From contig NZ_JACDNQ010000001.1 of the NCBI RefSeq assembly GCF_013839515.1, positions 1 to 64,000 of the forward strand: 64,000 bases of DNA, in the 5' to 3' direction. The notes under the pieces are model-generated. The model worked only from the letters and a program-made list of their open reading frames with translations, searched no databases and had not been told where the DNA came from. This document shows positions 63,679 to 64,000 of this stretch, in pieces (the first letter of the stretch is position 1; every line of letters starts with the position of its first letter). The stretch is from Natronomonas salinimetallica. GTDB taxonomy: Archaea > Halobacteriota > Halobacteria > Halobacteriales > Haloarculaceae. Both the position numbers and the translations under genes were made by a program.

Positions 63679-64000
63679 CGTCGGAGCCCTCCTCGGGGAG
63701 AACGTGGAGCCCCTTACGGTGTTTGAGCACGGGCACCGACTCCGCGTCGGGGTCGAGGTAGTCGGGCCGGGGAATCGTCTTCGACTCGAAGGTGTCGGGG
63801 TCGAGGACCTGGACGGCGTGGGCGTCCTCGACGGCGACGAGCGTCGTCGCCTCGGCGTCGGTACGCTCGCCGAGTTTCCGTGCGTCGGGGTCGATCCCCT
63901 CCTCGAAGTCGGCCTCATAGCGCTCGCCCGTGGCGAGTCGGATCCCCTTCAGATTGCCGTGGGCGCTCCTCACGAGGACGGGACCGTCGCCGTCGTCGAG
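63659..64000 (-). CDS. nmd3: NMD3-related protein, partial (5' part off window)
   Basis: The frame is open to the window edge; the visible 113 residues are the C-terminus (SAHGNLKGIRLATGERYEAD, VLDPDTFESKTIPRPDYLDP, GLHVLPEEG). This matches archaeal NMD3-type proteins implicated in 50S subunit maturation. The zinc-binding N-terminus lies outside the window. Confidence 0.82.
   Translation of the reverse strand, partial: LDDGDGPVLVRSAHGNLKGIRLATGERYEADFEEGIDPDARKLGERTDAEATTLVAVEDAHAVQVLDPDTFESKTIPRPDYLDPDAESVPVLKHRKGLHVLPEEGSDDDRPSR

Overview
The window is chromosomal DNA from a haloarchaeon (class Halobacteria). The core is GC-rich, proteins are strongly acidic, promoters are TATA/BRE type and many appear leaderless. 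Archaea-specific genes are present: aIF5B, Spt5/SecE, FtsZ1, ribosomal protein S19e, NMD3, DtdA, a class I LysRS, Agl23 and an Orc1/Cdc6-like ATPase. The species cannot be named from sequence alone.

Layout. 1-8.1 kb: accessory block between two IS5-family transposase remnants, holding an AAA+/DUF4143 ATPase, a zinc-ribbon vWA protein and a large SF2 helicase. 8.1-11.1 kb: endonuclease IV, a lipoate-ligase family protein and an RNase H-fold exonuclease. 11.1-15.4 kb: second accessory stretch with an 86-bp MITE, a pRiA4b ORF-3-like protein, three unknown proteins and decayed UPF0175/PIN toxin-antitoxin loci; a 32-bp near-direct repeat sits at each side. 15.4-25.6 kb: FKBP isomerase, Cdc6-like ATPase, and a divergent glycerol locus (glpK plus membrane protein on one strand, gpdABC on the other) followed by the sugar regulator gfcR. 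25.7-33.0 kb: PNPOx-family flavoprotein, DUF7511, a Htur_1727-type candidate RiPP with its radical SAM/SPASM partner, a MoaD-like protein, an HTH_10 regulator, a flavin oxidoreductase and other haloarchaeal proteins.

33.1-38.0 kb: infB (aIF5B), then an AT-rich restriction-modification island placed exactly at the infB 3' end and bounded by an 11-bp repeat of that end. 38-47 kb: housekeeping genes (aroE, dtdA, ftsZ1-secE-spt5, a PHP protein, a DUF457 membrane protein, cinA, hisB, a PitA-like chlorite-dismutase/ABM fusion). 47.6-64 kb: small proteins, two M50 site-2 proteases, lysS-pyrH, moaE, thiL, rps19e, agl23, purK and purE, a NosL lipoprotein, a Trm5/TYW2-type methyltransferase and the 3' part of nmd3.

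Two families of small palindromic elements are scattered through the window. One is an 86-bp element (four copies) with CTATAG ends. The other is a 108-bp element (four copies) with TACTG...CAGTA ends and 3-bp TNA target duplications. They nest: one 108-bp copy sits inside an 86-bp copy at the end of cinA, another splits the stop codon of a tnpB remnant, and two flank the restriction gene. A second recurring pattern is short tandem arrays (18-46 bp units) that begin at or across the stop codon of several plus-strand genes.

For novelty, the main candidates are the helicase/vWA/AAA cassette, the restriction island at infB, the RiPP pair, the two MITE families and the stop-codon-anchored tandem repeats. 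Family assignments come from motif recognition; no database search was run.
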